Source of the DNA: an uncultured Arenicella sp.
GTDB taxonomy: Bacteria > Pseudomonadota > Gammaproteobacteria > Arenicellales > Arenicellaceae
Length of the DNA: 41,079 nucleotides
Direction: 5' to 3'
Assembly (NCBI GenBank): GCA_937918955.1
Contig: CAKZRZ010000145.1
Coordinates: forward strand, 1 to 41,079
Below are positions 1-8,547 of the stretch, piece after piece. A program made the position numbers and the translations under genes. The stretch's first letter is position 1, and every line of letters begins with the position of its first letter. The notes under the pieces are model-generated. The model saw nothing but the letters and a program-made list of their open reading frames with translations. It did not search any database and had not been told where the DNA came from.

Positions 1-954
1 TCAATTCTTGATGATATTCGTCAAGACCTTGGCGAATTTGGTGTGGACTATGACACATGGTTTTCTGAGCGATCATTGTTTACTGATGGCAAAATCACAA
101 AGGCCATCGATAAGCTAAAAGCATCAGGTGATGTTTACGAGAAGGGCGGCGCGTGGTGGTTCAAAACCACGGACTACGGTGATGAGAAAGACCGTGTGGT
201 GATCCGCGATAACGGTCAGCCTACCTATTTTGCTTCGGACATTGCTTATCATGCCGATAAATTAGATCGTGGCTTTGATTTAGCGATTAATGTTTGGGGC
301 TCAGACCACCATGGATATATCCCACGTGTAAAAGCGTCTCTCGAAGCGTTGGGCCTTGATAAAGAAAAGCTCAAAGTAGTCTTAGTGCAGTTTGCCGTAC
401 TCTATCGCGACGGCGCAAAAATCCCGATGTCTACCCGAAGCGGAGAATTCGTGACTCTACGTGAATTGCGTGACGAAGTCGGTTCAGACGCGGCGCGGTT
501 CTTTTATGCACAACGCAAATCTGAGCAACACATGGATTTCGATCTTGATCTGGCTAAGTCTCAGAGCAAGGATAACCCGATGTACTACGTGCAATATGCG
601 CACGCGAGAATTTGTCGAATTTTCAAAACTGCGGAAGAACGTAACATTGATACCAGCGCGATTGCCAATGCCGATTTCAGTGTGTTGGGCAGCGACCAAG
701 AGAATGCTCTGCTAACGCTTTTGCAAAAATTCCCGGAGCTGTTGCAAGCGGCTGCGGCCAACTATGAGCCTCATCAGGTAACTTACTACTTGAAAGACCT
801 AGCGACCGCGCTGCAAGCTTACTATGCGTCAACCAAGATTCTTGAGTCGGAAGAACCTCAGCGCAGTGCCATGCTAGCCTTGTGCGCAGCAACTCGCCAA
901 ACACTCAAAAACGGTTTAAACGTGATAGGTGTTGGCGCACCTGAATCAATGTAA
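1..954 (+). CDS. argS: Arginyl-tRNA synthetase, 3' part (5' end outside window)
   Basis: This class I enzyme charges tRNA-Arg with arginine in the cytoplasm. The reading frame is open from the first base, so the N-terminal part lies outside the window; about 317 C-terminal residues remain. Visible marks are the WGSDHHGYIPR segment of the catalytic core, KIPMSTRSGEFVTL, which corresponds to the KMSKS loop region of ArgRS, and YVQYAHARICRIF, which opens the helical DALR anticodon-binding domain. The stop is TAA at 952-954. The next gene, a SPOR protein, follows 45 nt later on the same strand, an order familiar from gammaproteobacteria. No defect is visible in the part present. Confidence 0.96.
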   Translation, partial: SILDDIRQDLGEFGVDYDTWFSERSLFTDGKITKAIDKLKASGDVYEKGGAWWFKTTDYGDEKDRVVIRDNGQPTYFASDIAYHADKLDRGFDLAINVWGSDHHGYIPRVKASLEALGLDKEKLKVVLVQFAVLYRDGAKIPMSTRSGEFVTLRELRDEVGSDAARFFYAQRKSEQHMDFDLDLAKSQSKDNPMYYVQYAHARICRIFKTAEERNIDTSAIANADFSVLGSDQENALLTLLQKFPELLQAAAANYEPHQVTYYLKDLATALQAYYASTKILESEEPQRSAMLALCAATRQTLKNGLNVIGVGAPESM

Positions 955-999
955 GCCTAAAACTCACTATTACTGTTTAAATTAGTTAGTAAAACCGAC

Positions 1000-1593
1000 A
1001 TGCCACAAGCGCGACGCATCAAACCTAAGGCCAAGCCAAAGGCCAAGAAAAAAGCCAGTAAGAATCGGAATATCCCATGGGGATTAATGCTGGTAATCCT
1101 AGTCTCTGGCGTGGTACTCGGCATGCTGATCAATGGTGCGCGCACTGGCGATTCTGAGTTTGGTGCTGGCTTGAAAGCGCTGTTCTCGTCTAACCAAGAA
1201 GCCAGTGATGCCGAAGACAAAGCTATTGAAGAGCTAATCAAGAATAAAAGCACCGAAAAAGAGTTCGACTTCTACACTGTGCTGCCAGACATCGAGCAAA
1301 TTATGCCCGACGACTTGCCCGATTCAGAACCAACGCGACCCGACGCCAACCTAGATTATTTTCTTCAAGCGGCGTCGTTTAAATCTCATGCTGACGCCGA
1401 AAAGCTTCGAGCACGGCTCGCCTTGAAAGGTTTTAAATCAATAACCCAAGCGCGTTCGTCTGAAGAAAAAGGCACACTGTACCGAGTTCGGCTTGGGCCC
1501 TATGCGGATAAACGCAAAGCTAAAACAGCCAAGAATAAATTGCAAAAGCTGGGCGTGCGCCCATTTGTCTTTACTGTTAAAAAAAATGGTTAG
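1000..1593 (+). CDS. FtsN-like SPOR-domain membrane protein
   Basis: Predicted bitopic inner-membrane protein of 197 residues that binds septal peptidoglycan. The N terminus is strongly basic (KPKAKPKAKKKASKNR), followed by one membrane segment at about residues 26-43 (GLMLVILVSGVVLGMLI), an acidic linker, and a C-terminal SPOR domain at about 118-195. That domain includes LDYFLQAASFKSHADAEKLR and the RVRLGPYADKRKAK segment typical of SPOR folds. The layout matches FtsN, the late division protein that binds denuded glycan strands, and position right after argS fits, but FtsN is poorly conserved outside SPOR, so the exact name is an inference. The next gene starts 6 nt after its stop, so the two are probably co-transcribed. 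Confidence 0.85.
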   Translation: MPQARRIKPKAKPKAKKKASKNRNIPWGLMLVILVSGVVLGMLINGARTGDSEFGAGLKALFSSNQEASDAEDKAIEELIKNKSTEKEFDFYTVLPDIEQIMPDDLPDSEPTRPDANLDYFLQAASFKSHADAEKLRARLALKGFKSITQARSSEEKGTLYRVRLGPYADKRKAKTAKNKLQKLGVRPFVFTVKKNG

Positions 1594-1599
1594 TCGCCG

Positions 1600-2526
1600 A
1601 TGACTAACTCGCAGCAACACGCTATTCAAACATCGACTAAAAAGCGAAAGCGCTTTCATAAGGTTCATATTGAGATAAGCAATATCTGCAACTTAAAGTG
1701 CAGTTTTTGCCCTGCAGTAATTCGCGACAACAAGATGATGGACCTCGAGTTGTTCCGTCACACCGTAGAACAGGTCGCGCCTCTAGCCGAGTTGATCTGC
1801 TTTCACCTAATGGGCGACCCTCTAGTGCACCCGAATCTCAAGGAGATGATTGAGATCTGCGATGAGCACGACGCGAATATCTTTTTAGTCACCAATGGCG
1901 TGCTTTTGCGCCCAGAGAAATACGAGTTGATGCTGCACAGGCGTTTTCATCAAATCAACTTCTCGCTGCATAGCTTCTTCGATAATTTTCCTGACAAAGA
2001 CCCGAGTAATTACTTAGAGCGAATTTTTGCTTTCACTGAGAGCGCCCTAAATGAGCGACCCGAACTGTATCTCAACTTCAGACTCTGGAACCTAAACGAC
2101 CCGTTGGGTAGTCAAACGCCAAATACGCAAATGCTCGATGAAATTTGCAAACGCTTTGATTTCTCAGCTCCAAGGGATATCGATGTGCGTCAACGTAAGA
2201 GCATCAATATAAAAGACCGTTTGTATCTGCACTTTGACACCGAGTTTATTTGGCCAAGCCTTGACTTGCCAGTGCTCGGAACCAGCGGAACTTGCTATGG
2301 CTTGTCGTCACATTTCGGCGTTTTGGCCGATGGCACGGTTGTGCCTTGTTGTTTAGACAAAGAAGCGGCGATAGAGCTAGGAAATATTGCCGATACTCCG
2401 ATTATTGACATACTGGGGTCTAGCAAAGCGCAAGCAATGCTCAGAGGATTCAAGCAAGGCCAACTTGCTGAAAGCTTGTGTCAGCGCTGCCAATACATTG
2501 AGCGTTTTGACAGCACCAAGGCTTAA
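1600..2526 (+). CDS. Radical SAM/SPASM-type iron-sulfur protein
   Basis: The 308-residue protein carries the radical SAM cluster motif CNLKCSFC (CX3CX2C, Cys30, Cys34, Cys37) close to the N terminus. These cysteines hold a 4Fe-4S cluster that cleaves S-adenosylmethionine. The C-terminal part has a SPASM-like cysteine set: GTCYG, VVPCCLDK and SLCQRCQYIE, which would bind one or more extra clusters. Members of this group modify peptides, sugars or other substrates; nothing here identifies the substrate. No short precursor-peptide gene is seen next to it. It starts 6 nt after the SPOR gene without a clear Shine-Dalgarno sequence, which suggests translational coupling. It may be a maturase or a tailoring enzyme. 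Confidence 0.85.
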   Translation: MTNSQQHAIQTSTKKRKRFHKVHIEISNICNLKCSFCPAVIRDNKMMDLELFRHTVEQVAPLAELICFHLMGDPLVHPNLKEMIEICDEHDANIFLVTNGVLLRPEKYELMLHRRFHQINFSLHSFFDNFPDKDPSNYLERIFAFTESALNERPELYLNFRLWNLNDPLGSQTPNTQMLDEICKRFDFSAPRDIDVRQRKSINIKDRLYLHFDTEFIWPSLDLPVLGTSGTCYGLSSHFGVLADGTVVPCCLDKEAAIELGNIADTPIIDILGSSKAQAMLRGFKQGQLAESLCQRCQYIERFDSTKA

Positions 2527-2541
2527 GTTACCGGCCTTTTA
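2518..2541 (+). terminator. Weak hairpin between convergent genes
   Basis: AAGGC at 2518-2522 pairs with GCCTT at 2534-2538 and is followed by more T bases. It overlaps the radical SAM stop codon and sits where this gene and cysK converge. The stem is only 5 bp, so this is a tentative terminator. Confidence 0.3.
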
Positions 2542-2542
2542 G

Positions 2543-3472
2543 TTAAGCGGTTTCTTCTGGCAAAAAGTCCGCCACCGATAAATAACGTTCACCGGTATCG
2601 TAGTTAAAGCCCAAAATGGTTGCGTTTTTACTGTCGGTATCGCTTAGATGCTGGGCAATAGCGGCGAGTGTAGCGCCAGATGACAAACCTACCAACATGC
2701 CTTCTTCGGCAGCGCATCGACGACCCATTTCACGCGCGTCATCCGCATCAACCTGAATTGCACCATCGAGTAAATCGGAATGCAGATTGCCTGGAATAAA
2801 GCCCGCGCCAATACCCTGCAATGGATGTGGGCCGGGGTCACCGCCGCTTATCACTGGCGACAAGGCAGGCTCCACCGCAAATACTTTCATATTCGGCCAT
2901 TTCTCTTTCAACACTTGAGCACAACCAGTGATGTGACCACCGGTGCCAACGCCTGTGATCATCACATCAACACCGTCTGGGAAGTCAGCGATGATTTCTT
3001 GAGCGGTTGTTTGCACGTGTACAGATACATTTGCTGGGTTTTCAAATTGCTGTGGCATCCATGCGCCATCGGTCTGCTCAACCAATTCTTTGGCACGAGC
3101 AATAGCGCCGCCCATGCCTTTTTCTTTAGGCGTTAAATCAATAGACGCGCCATAAGACAACATTAAACGTCGACGCTCAATTGACATGCTCTCGGGCATC
3201 ACAAGAACCAGTTTATAGCCTTTGATTGCCGCGACCATCGCCAGGCCCACGCCAGTATTACCTGAGGTCGGCTCAATGATCGTTGCACCGGGGCTTAACA
3301 CGCCGGATTTCTCGGCATCCTCAATCATCGCTAAGGCAATACGATCTTTGATTGAGCCTCCTGGATTGCCACGCTCAGACTTAATCCAAACATTTGCATC
3401 GCCTCCAAACAAGCGATTAACGCGGATGTGAGGGGTGTTGCCGATGGTCTCAAGAATGTTATTTGCTTTCAT
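2543..3472 (-). CDS. cysK: Cysteine synthase (O-acetylserine sulfhydrylase)
   Basis: This PLP enzyme makes L-cysteine from O-acetylserine and sulfide in the cytoplasm. The 309 residues match the usual family length. The N terminus has the substrate loop [19 protein letters not shown] contains the PLP-binding lysine; PTSGNTG is the conserved substrate-binding loop; GTGGHITG is the phosphate-binding glycine loop; and GLSSGA lies near the C terminus. The family includes CysK and CysM; the sequence alone does not exclude CysM, so the symbol is the more general guess. A GGAAG ribosome site precedes the ATG. It is the last gene of a minus-strand group with arsC (41 nt gap), DUF374 and lpxD. No frameshift or missing residue is seen. 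Confidence 0.88.
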   Translation of the reverse strand: MKANNILETIGNTPHIRVNRLFGGDANVWIKSERGNPGGSIKDRIALAMIEDAEKSGVLSPGATIIEPTSGNTGVGLAMVAAIKGYKLVLVMPESMSIERRRLMLSYGASIDLTPKEKGMGGAIARAKELVEQTDGAWMPQQFENPANVSVHVQTTAQEIIADFPDGVDVMITGVGTGGHITGCAQVLKEKWPNMKVFAVEPALSPVISGGDPGPHPLQGIGAGFIPGNLHSDLLDGAIQVDADDAREMGRRCAAEEGMLVGLSSGATLAAIAQHLSDTDSKNATILGFNYDTGERYLSVADFLPEETA

Positions 3473-3513
3473 GCGTGCTTCCTTTAGCGTTGTCTTTAGG
3501 TTAATAGTATAGC

Positions 3514-3990
3514 CTAGTGAATTTGAGTCGCAATTTGACTGAGCACTGAACTCAAATCATGCCCTTTAAGATTCTCTACGTCATGCTCTAACAAGGCTTC
3601 GATTCGGCGCTGTATCACATCAATCGTATCGCTAAATCTGCGCTTCTGATCTCCTGAGGCACCGTTTGACTTAGACGGGTCAGCCAAGCCCCAATGCACT
3701 TGCACCAGATCATCAAACCATACTGGGCAGCTCTCTTTAGCGGCGCTATCGCAAAGCGTAAGTACGGCATCTGGCACAAATTCTTCGAACTCGTCCCAAG
3801 ACTGACTCTGCAAACCATCAATATCGATATCGTGCTCTGCTAAATACTGTAATGATAAAGGGTGCACCTCGCCTTGAGGTGAGCTGCCAGCACTCGCGGC
3901 AGTAATCCGCCCCTTGCCCAACTTACGTGTAATTGCCTCAGCTAAAATGCTTCGGCATCGATTATGTGTACAAATAAAAAGTAGTTTCAT
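3514..3990 (-). CDS. arsC: Thioredoxin-coupled arsenate reductase, LMW phosphatase fold
   Basis: The 158-residue protein has the CX5R phosphate loop at its N terminus (Cys7-THNRC-Arg13-Ser14), as in low-molecular-weight tyrosine phosphatases. A second cysteine pair, Cys80 and Cys88, fits the resolving pair of thioredoxin-dependent ArsC enzymes such as that of Staphylococcus, and HWGLADPS matches the conserved catalytic-aspartate segment. Together these favour arsenate-to-arsenite reduction over protein dephosphorylation. No arsenite pump or ArsR gene is adjacent; the gene lies between an acyltransferase gene and cysK on the same strand with short gaps. Detoxification would need an efflux gene elsewhere in the genome. 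Confidence 0.8.
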   Translation of the reverse strand: MKLLFICTHNRCRSILAEAITRKLGKGRITAASAGSSPQGEVHPLSLQYLAEHDIDIDGLQSQSWDEFEEFVPDAVLTLCDSAAKESCPVWFDDLVQVHWGLADPSKSNGASGDQKRRFSDTIDVIQRRIEALLEHDVENLKGHDLSSVLSQIATQIH

Positions 3991-4028
3991 AAATTATTAT
4001 TTTAATCGCTAATACAATCCAAAATAGC

Positions 4029-4679
4029 TCACCCCTTGGCGGCCTCTTTTAAAGCATTAACATTATCCATCATGGCTTCCTGAACCAAGCTTGCCGCTTG
4101 CTCAGGATTCTCTTTAACCATGACCCGATCAACCACGATCGGCTTACCAATTCCGATGTGAATTGTTGAAAAAGGCTTAGGAAAACGATGGTTGTCCCAG
4201 CTATTGAGAACCCATTGTCTACTTGCCTCAATATGAAAGGGCACAATCGGCGCTTTAGAGGCTGACGCCAGCCATACAACACCAGGCTGCACGCTATACT
4301 TTGGGCCCCTCGGGCCATCTGGGGTTAGTGCAACTGGCTGACCACTGCGCAATAGTTTCAAGGCTGCCCGAGTTGCGCTAGACGCGCCTTTAGAACTCGA
4401 ACCTCTAATTGTTTTATTGCCAAACAAAGAGGCCAGCCTCGCAATGTATTCCCCGTCTCGGCTAGCACTAACCATACAGGCCAAGCCTTCGCCTTTCATC
4501 GCCCAAGGCGAAAAGGTAGAACAATTGTGCCACATGCCAAATAGAACAGGCTCGCCTTTGCCTTTATAGTCATCAAACACCTCCCTGTTATGCCAACGCA
4601 CACGGCAAGTCATGGTGATTAGCACCATCAACGACTTCAATAAAAGCGGAATCAGAATAAATTTAATTGGAGTTTTCAC
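4029..4679 (-). CDS. DUF374 lysophospholipid acyltransferase-like protein
   Basis: The 216-residue protein starts with a hydrophobic segment (about residues 5-22) and then shows the features of the DUF374 branch of the LPLAT acyltransferases: a WHN motif in LFGMWHN, RGSSSKG, and TPDGPRGPKYSVQPG. LPLAT enzymes move acyl chains onto glycerophospholipid or lipid A precursors at the inner membrane. DUF374 members are often linked to envelope lipids, and the neighbour just upstream is lpxD, which agrees with such a role, but the acceptor is unknown. Spacing is 31 nt to lpxD and 38 nt to arsC, consistent with one transcript. Confidence 0.8.
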   Translation of the reverse strand: MKTPIKFILIPLLLKSLMVLITMTCRVRWHNREVFDDYKGKGEPVLFGMWHNCSTFSPWAMKGEGLACMVSASRDGEYIARLASLFGNKTIRGSSSKGASSATRAALKLLRSGQPVALTPDGPRGPKYSVQPGVVWLASASKAPIVPFHIEASRQWVLNSWDNHRFPKPFSTIHIGIGKPIVVDRVMVKENPEQAASLVQEAMMDNVNALKEAAKG

Positions 4680-4710
4680 AACGCCCTAAACCTTATCTCA
4701 AGACTAAAAA

Positions 4711-5742
4711 TTAGCTATCAAGCTGCTTCTTTAGCTCTTTTATCTGCGCTTCGAGCTTAGACACTTTTTTCTGTAAGCCCATGCCGCGAACCCATTCTTT
4801 GAATGGTTTCGCTGGCGAACCGGCCCACATGCCCGAAGTCGGAATATCCTCTGACACACCACAGCGCTGCACCAGTATCGCTCCATCAGCGACGGTTTTA
4901 TGATCAAGTACGCCAGTCTGACCCGACGCGATTACTCGCTTGCCAATTTTACTCGAGCCTGCGATTACGGTTTGTGCAGTGAGCAACGTGTCTTCACCAA
5001 CCTCTACATTGTGCGCAATATGCACAAGATTATCGATCTTCACGCCATCAGCGATACGAGTTGCACCGTAAGTGCCTCGGTCAATACAACTATTAGCGCC
5101 AATGTGAACATCATTGCCGATCTGAACATGCCCGGTGTGAGGAATGCGGTGATAATGATTTTCTTGATCAGGGGCGAAGCCAAAGCCCTCAGTGCCAATC
5201 ATCGCACCAGCTTGAACGGTAACGCGCTCACCGAGTCTGCTGCCATAGCCAACGTTAACATTCGCATTAATCACTGAATTGGCGCCAATAGTTACGCCAT
5301 GCTCAACTATTGCGCCAGCGCGAATCACCACGTTCTCGCCCAGCACACATTTGGCACCGACAACTGCATTTGGCCCAACTCGACAACTGGCGGCAAGTTT
5401 GGCACTTTCATGCACCACCGCACTGGGGTGAATCGCTTGCCATTCGGCATCAGCTACTTGGTAATCGTCGAACCGTTGCTTAATTTTTGCTTGGGCCAAG
5501 CGCACATCTTTGACCACAATAATAAAGGCGCTCGACGACTCTTTAATAATGTGAGCAACCTCATCAGAGGTTACGATCACACTCGCGTGTTTCGGTATTG
5601 AAGAGGAGTCAAACACGAACACTAAGTCACCGATAGCGCAGTTGCTTGGGCTGGCTGTTCGCTCAAAATTTTGATGTTCGCCATAGGAACTGAGCACAAT
5701 GTCTTGAAACTCTGAAACCAATTGTTTTGAAGATGTTGTCAT
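4711..5742 (-). CDS. lpxD: UDP-3-O-acylglucosamine N-acyltransferase
   Basis: LpxD transfers a 3-hydroxyacyl chain from ACP to UDP-3-O-acylglucosamine, the third step of lipid A synthesis. The 343-residue length fits. An N-terminal uridine-binding domain (about 1-105) is followed by a left-handed beta-helix of hexapeptide repeats (about 108-300) and a C-terminal helix (SKLEAQIKELKKQL). The conserved active-site stretch NLVHIAHNVEVG contains the catalytic histidine. lpxD is normally found with bamA, skp, fabZ and lpxA; here it heads a group with DUF374, arsC and cysK, so it may be a relocated gene or a second copy. Transcription would begin in the 5743-5850 interval shared with the divergent TAXI gene. 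Confidence 0.9.
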   Translation of the reverse strand: MTTSSKQLVSEFQDIVLSSYGEHQNFERTASPSNCAIGDLVFVFDSSSIPKHASVIVTSDEVAHIIKESSSAFIIVVKDVRLAQAKIKQRFDDYQVADAEWQAIHPSAVVHESAKLAASCRVGPNAVVGAKCVLGENVVIRAGAIVEHGVTIGANSVINANVNVGYGSRLGERVTVQAGAMIGTEGFGFAPDQENHYHRIPHTGHVQIGNDVHIGANSCIDRGTYGATRIADGVKIDNLVHIAHNVEVGEDTLLTAQTVIAGSSKIGKRVIASGQTGVLDHKTVADGAILVQRCGVSEDIPTSGMWAGSPAKPFKEWVRGMGLQKKVSKLEAQIKELKKQLDS

Positions 5743-5898
5743 CGCGACATAATACGCTACTGCACTTGTTTAGGTCTATCTTGCTGTGCGCTAGCCTAGA
5801 GTTAAACCAGCTTATTGTTTATAGTATAGACGCCTAACCACTTACCCATTTTGTCTGAATTTATGTTGCGTAACGCATTGCTTGCACTATTTCCAATA

Positions 5899-5937
5899 GC
5901 AACAAGGCTGTCTCGAATGGCAACAAGGCTGCCTCGA
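5899..5937 (+). repeat. Short imperfect tandem duplication at the TAXI gene start
   Basis: The segment GCAACAAGGCTGTCTCGA is followed 21 nt later by a copy with one difference. In the reading frame it encodes ATRLSRM then ATRLPRK, so the duplication keeps phase. It lies at the most likely start codon and adds to the start uncertainty. Confidence 0.7.
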
Positions 5938-6975
5938 AAAAAGTCTAAGCTGTCGCTGATAGTTGCTTTGTCCGTTGCATTAACGGCCTGCGACCTGCCC
6001 AACAATCAAGACGAGGCCGAGCAGAACGCAAACCGCGCAAATGGCGACGTTCAAACGCCTGACTCAATCAAAAACATGTCGCATCTCTTATTGGGTACCG
6101 GCAGCGTACAGGGCGTGTACTTTCCTATTGGTGGCGTTATTTGTCGCTTATTAAATCGCCATAAAAATTTACATAAAATTCGCTGCTCTTTAGAGAGTAC
6201 CGGCGGCTCGATATATAACTTAAAAGAGATTGGCGAAGGTAATTTTGACTTAGTGTTTGCTCAATCTGATTGGCAGTTTCATGCGTATCACGGAAGCAGC
6301 GCTTTTGAGAAACAAGGCGCTAACCAAAGCTTGCGTGCTGTGTTCGCCCTAGAAGCCGACCCATTGGCCTTGATTGTGCGTGCTAGCAGCGAAGTGCAGA
6401 GTTTCGATGACCTAGCCGATCGCCGAGTCAGCTTTGGCTACACGCGCTCTTTGCAGCATCGCATCATCGATGATTTTCTTGAAATAAAAGGTTGGTCAAA
6501 CGACAACTTTAAAGAAGTTCGCCCGATGAGTGACACCAAACAAGTCACCCAGCTATGTAATGAGCAAATTGAAGCCATCACATTATTAACCAGTAGCCTC
6601 AACGACAATTTGCGCGAGCTCGGCGAAAACTGCGAGATCCGAATTATTCCTATTACCGGCCCCGAAGTTTCGCAGGTGATCAAAGCCAAACCCTATTATC
6701 GCACTGGCCGAGTTCTTAAAAGCATGTACGGCGGCGATGAAGACGTGATGTCATTTGGACTTGGCGCAACCTTCGTAGCGTCAGAGTCGACCTCGCCTAA
6801 AGCGATATATCACGTTGTAAAGGAAATTGTGGAAAACTTCAGAGACTTCAAGTCTTTGCATCCGTCACTAGCCGATTTAGACAAAAAAGAGCTCTCGCAT
6901 GCAGGCATTTCGATTCCACTGCACGCTGGCGCGATTCGTTACTACAAAGAAGCTCGGCTATTGCATAAAAACTAG
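5917..6975 (+). CDS. TAXI-family TRAP solute-binding lipoprotein
   Basis: About 350 residues resembling the TAXI subfamily of TRAP transporter solute-binding proteins: LLGTGSVQGVYFPIGGVICRLLNR near the N terminus is the usual TAXI opening, and DLVFAQSDWQFHAYHG and IVRASSEVQSFDDLADRRVSFG follow the family layout. A signal peptide ends in the lipobox LTAC, so the protein should be lipid-anchored in the periplasm. The ATG at 5917 gives a normal signal peptide; an ATG at 5863 and a TTG at 5851 lie in frame upstream, and no Shine-Dalgarno sequence decides between them. No TRAP membrane subunits are nearby, so it may work with a distant permease or act as a stand-alone binding protein. Confidence 0.8.
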   Translation: MATRLPRKKSKLSLIVALSVALTACDLPNNQDEAEQNANRANGDVQTPDSIKNMSHLLLGTGSVQGVYFPIGGVICRLLNRHKNLHKIRCSLESTGGSIYNLKEIGEGNFDLVFAQSDWQFHAYHGSSAFEKQGANQSLRAVFALEADPLALIVRASSEVQSFDDLADRRVSFGYTRSLQHRIIDDFLEIKGWSNDNFKEVRPMSDTKQVTQLCNEQIEAITLLTSSLNDNLRELGENCEIRIIPITGPEVSQVIKAKPYYRTGRVLKSMYGGDEDVMSFGLGATFVASESTSPKAIYHVVKEIVENFRDFKSLHPSLADLDKKELSHAGISIPLHAGAIRYYKEARLLHKN

Positions 6976-7025
6976 GCTTTTTTGAGTACTTAAATATTCC
7001 CCGTAAACGATAAACAACACTTAGT

Positions 7026-7637
7026 ATGGACCCAGATCAAGCGCTTGAACTCTTAAAAGAGGGCAACAAACACTATATTGAAAGCACCATCGACGATGCT
7101 GAAATTAACATTAATACTCGCCGCAAAAGTATTGGAGAAGGCCAGAGCCCATTTGCAGTGATATTAGGCTGCTCTGACTCTCGTGTACCGGCTGAGTTAG
7201 TTTTCAGTCAGGGGCTAGGCGACCTATTTGTGGTTCGCGTCGCAGGTAACATCATTGCGCCATCTCAAATCGGAAGTATTGAGTTTGCTTGTCAAAATTT
7301 CGGAAGCCGGTTAGTAGTTGTACTTGGCCATTCGCATTGCGGTGCCGTTAAAGCAACAGTCGACTCATTGCTTAGCAGTCCGGGCGATATATCACCAAAC
7401 ATCGCATCTATCGTCGAAGAGATTCTACCCGCGGTTCGCCCAGTTGTAGCAGAACATAAATGTGATGACAAAGATCACTTGGTACACCAAGCGATGCGGG
7501 CAAATATTGAGCAATCAGTGAACGGTTTAGAAACTCGCTCTACTGTTTTGAGCGACATGGTAAACAGCAAGCAGATCAAAATTGTCGGCGCCGAGTATTG
7601 CCTTGAAACCGGTGTGGTAGATTTCTACGATTCGTAG
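7026..7637 (+). CDS. Beta-class carbonic anhydrase
   Basis: This zinc enzyme interconverts CO2 and bicarbonate in the cytoplasm. The 203 residues show the beta-class signature: GCSDSRVPAE supplies a zinc cysteine and the Asp-Arg dyad, and LGHSHCGAVKA supplies the zinc histidine and second cysteine. VRVAGNI is also conserved. Length fits the family. It sits 50 nt after the TAXI gene on the same strand and ahead of the phosphate transport pair; whether they share a transcript is not clear. No residue needed for catalysis is missing. Confidence 0.93.
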   Translation: MDPDQALELLKEGNKHYIESTIDDAEININTRRKSIGEGQSPFAVILGCSDSRVPAELVFSQGLGDLFVVRVAGNIIAPSQIGSIEFACQNFGSRLVVVLGHSHCGAVKATVDSLLSSPGDISPNIASIVEEILPAVRPVVAEHKCDDKDHLVHQAMRANIEQSVNGLETRSTVLSDMVNSKQIKIVGAEYCLETGVVDFYDS

Positions 7638-7713
7638 CTAGAAGGCAACCCGCCGGCGGAAAATCTTCTGTGCTATGCTGCTCAACATAGTTAAGAAGCG
7701 TTCGGAGAAAACA

Positions 7714-8391
7714 GTGGCAGGAAACCCGTTTAGCAAAATGTTTGGGCAGTCGCCGATTGGCCCCATTCAAGAACACATAGGCCTCGCGCATCGATGCGCG
7801 GAGCAACTGCCGGCGTTTATCGAAGCGGCTTTATCTAATGACTGGAAAAAAGCTGAAGAGATTTACAATACGATCTCAAAGCTAGAGAATGCGGCCGACG
7901 ACGCCAAAACAAGCTTACGAGCGAACTTGCCCAATAGCTTAATGATGCCGGTTGATCGTGGCGATTTATTGGTGATGATCACTCAGCAAGACGAAATTGC
8001 GAACTGTACTAAAGATATTACTGGCATCATGCTGGGTCGCCAAATGCAGATACCGTCGCAAATCGCCAGTTTAATGCAAGGCTTCGTGACCGAAGCGGTA
8101 CAAACCTCAGCGCAAGCCGTAAAGGCCGTCAATGAAATGGATGAGCTGCTTGAGATGGGCTTTAAAGGGCGAGTATTAAACGTTGTTGAGGAACTCATCG
8201 AAGAGCTAAATCGGCTCGAGCATATAAACGATGAGCTACAAATTGACGTTCGCGCAGCCTTGTTTAAGATTGAAAATGAACTTCCCCCAGTTAACGTAGT
8301 TTTCTTATATAAGGTCATCGAGTTGATTGGCGCCTTAGCCGATGCGGCACAAAGTGCCGGCGGTAAACTACAACTATTGATCGCGCGCTAA
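7714..8391 (+). CDS. PhoU-like (DUF47/TIGR00153) PiT accessory protein
   Basis: The start is placed at GTG 7714, 7 nt after a clear GGAG site (7703-7706); an in-frame ATG at 7675 would add 13 residues unlike the family. The resulting 225-residue protein begins VAGNPFSKMFGQSPIGPIQEH, the usual opening of the TIGR00153 family, and is helical and rich in acidic residues throughout. Relatives are encoded just before low-affinity phosphate permeases and are thought to control or support them through a PhoU-like helical bundle. The PiT permease follows 156 nt downstream on the same strand, fitting this role. Confidence 0.88.
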   Translation: MAGNPFSKMFGQSPIGPIQEHIGLAHRCAEQLPAFIEAALSNDWKKAEEIYNTISKLENAADDAKTSLRANLPNSLMMPVDRGDLLVMITQQDEIANCTKDITGIMLGRQMQIPSQIASLMQGFVTEAVQTSAQAVKAVNEMDELLEMGFKGRVLNVVEELIEELNRLEHINDELQIDVRAALFKIENELPPVNVVFLYKVIELIGALADAAQSAGGKLQLLIAR

Positions 8392-8547
8392 TTAGCTTTC
8401 TCGCTGCTCCACGACTATCCCCTCTTCTCTAGTGGTCATAGTCGCAGTTTCAGTTACAATCTGGCCACCGAATTCGCGCAATCGTTATAAAAAAAGCTCG
8501 AGTCAGTGACTTCAAAAAACAACATTTATTTCAGGTTATAAAACGCT

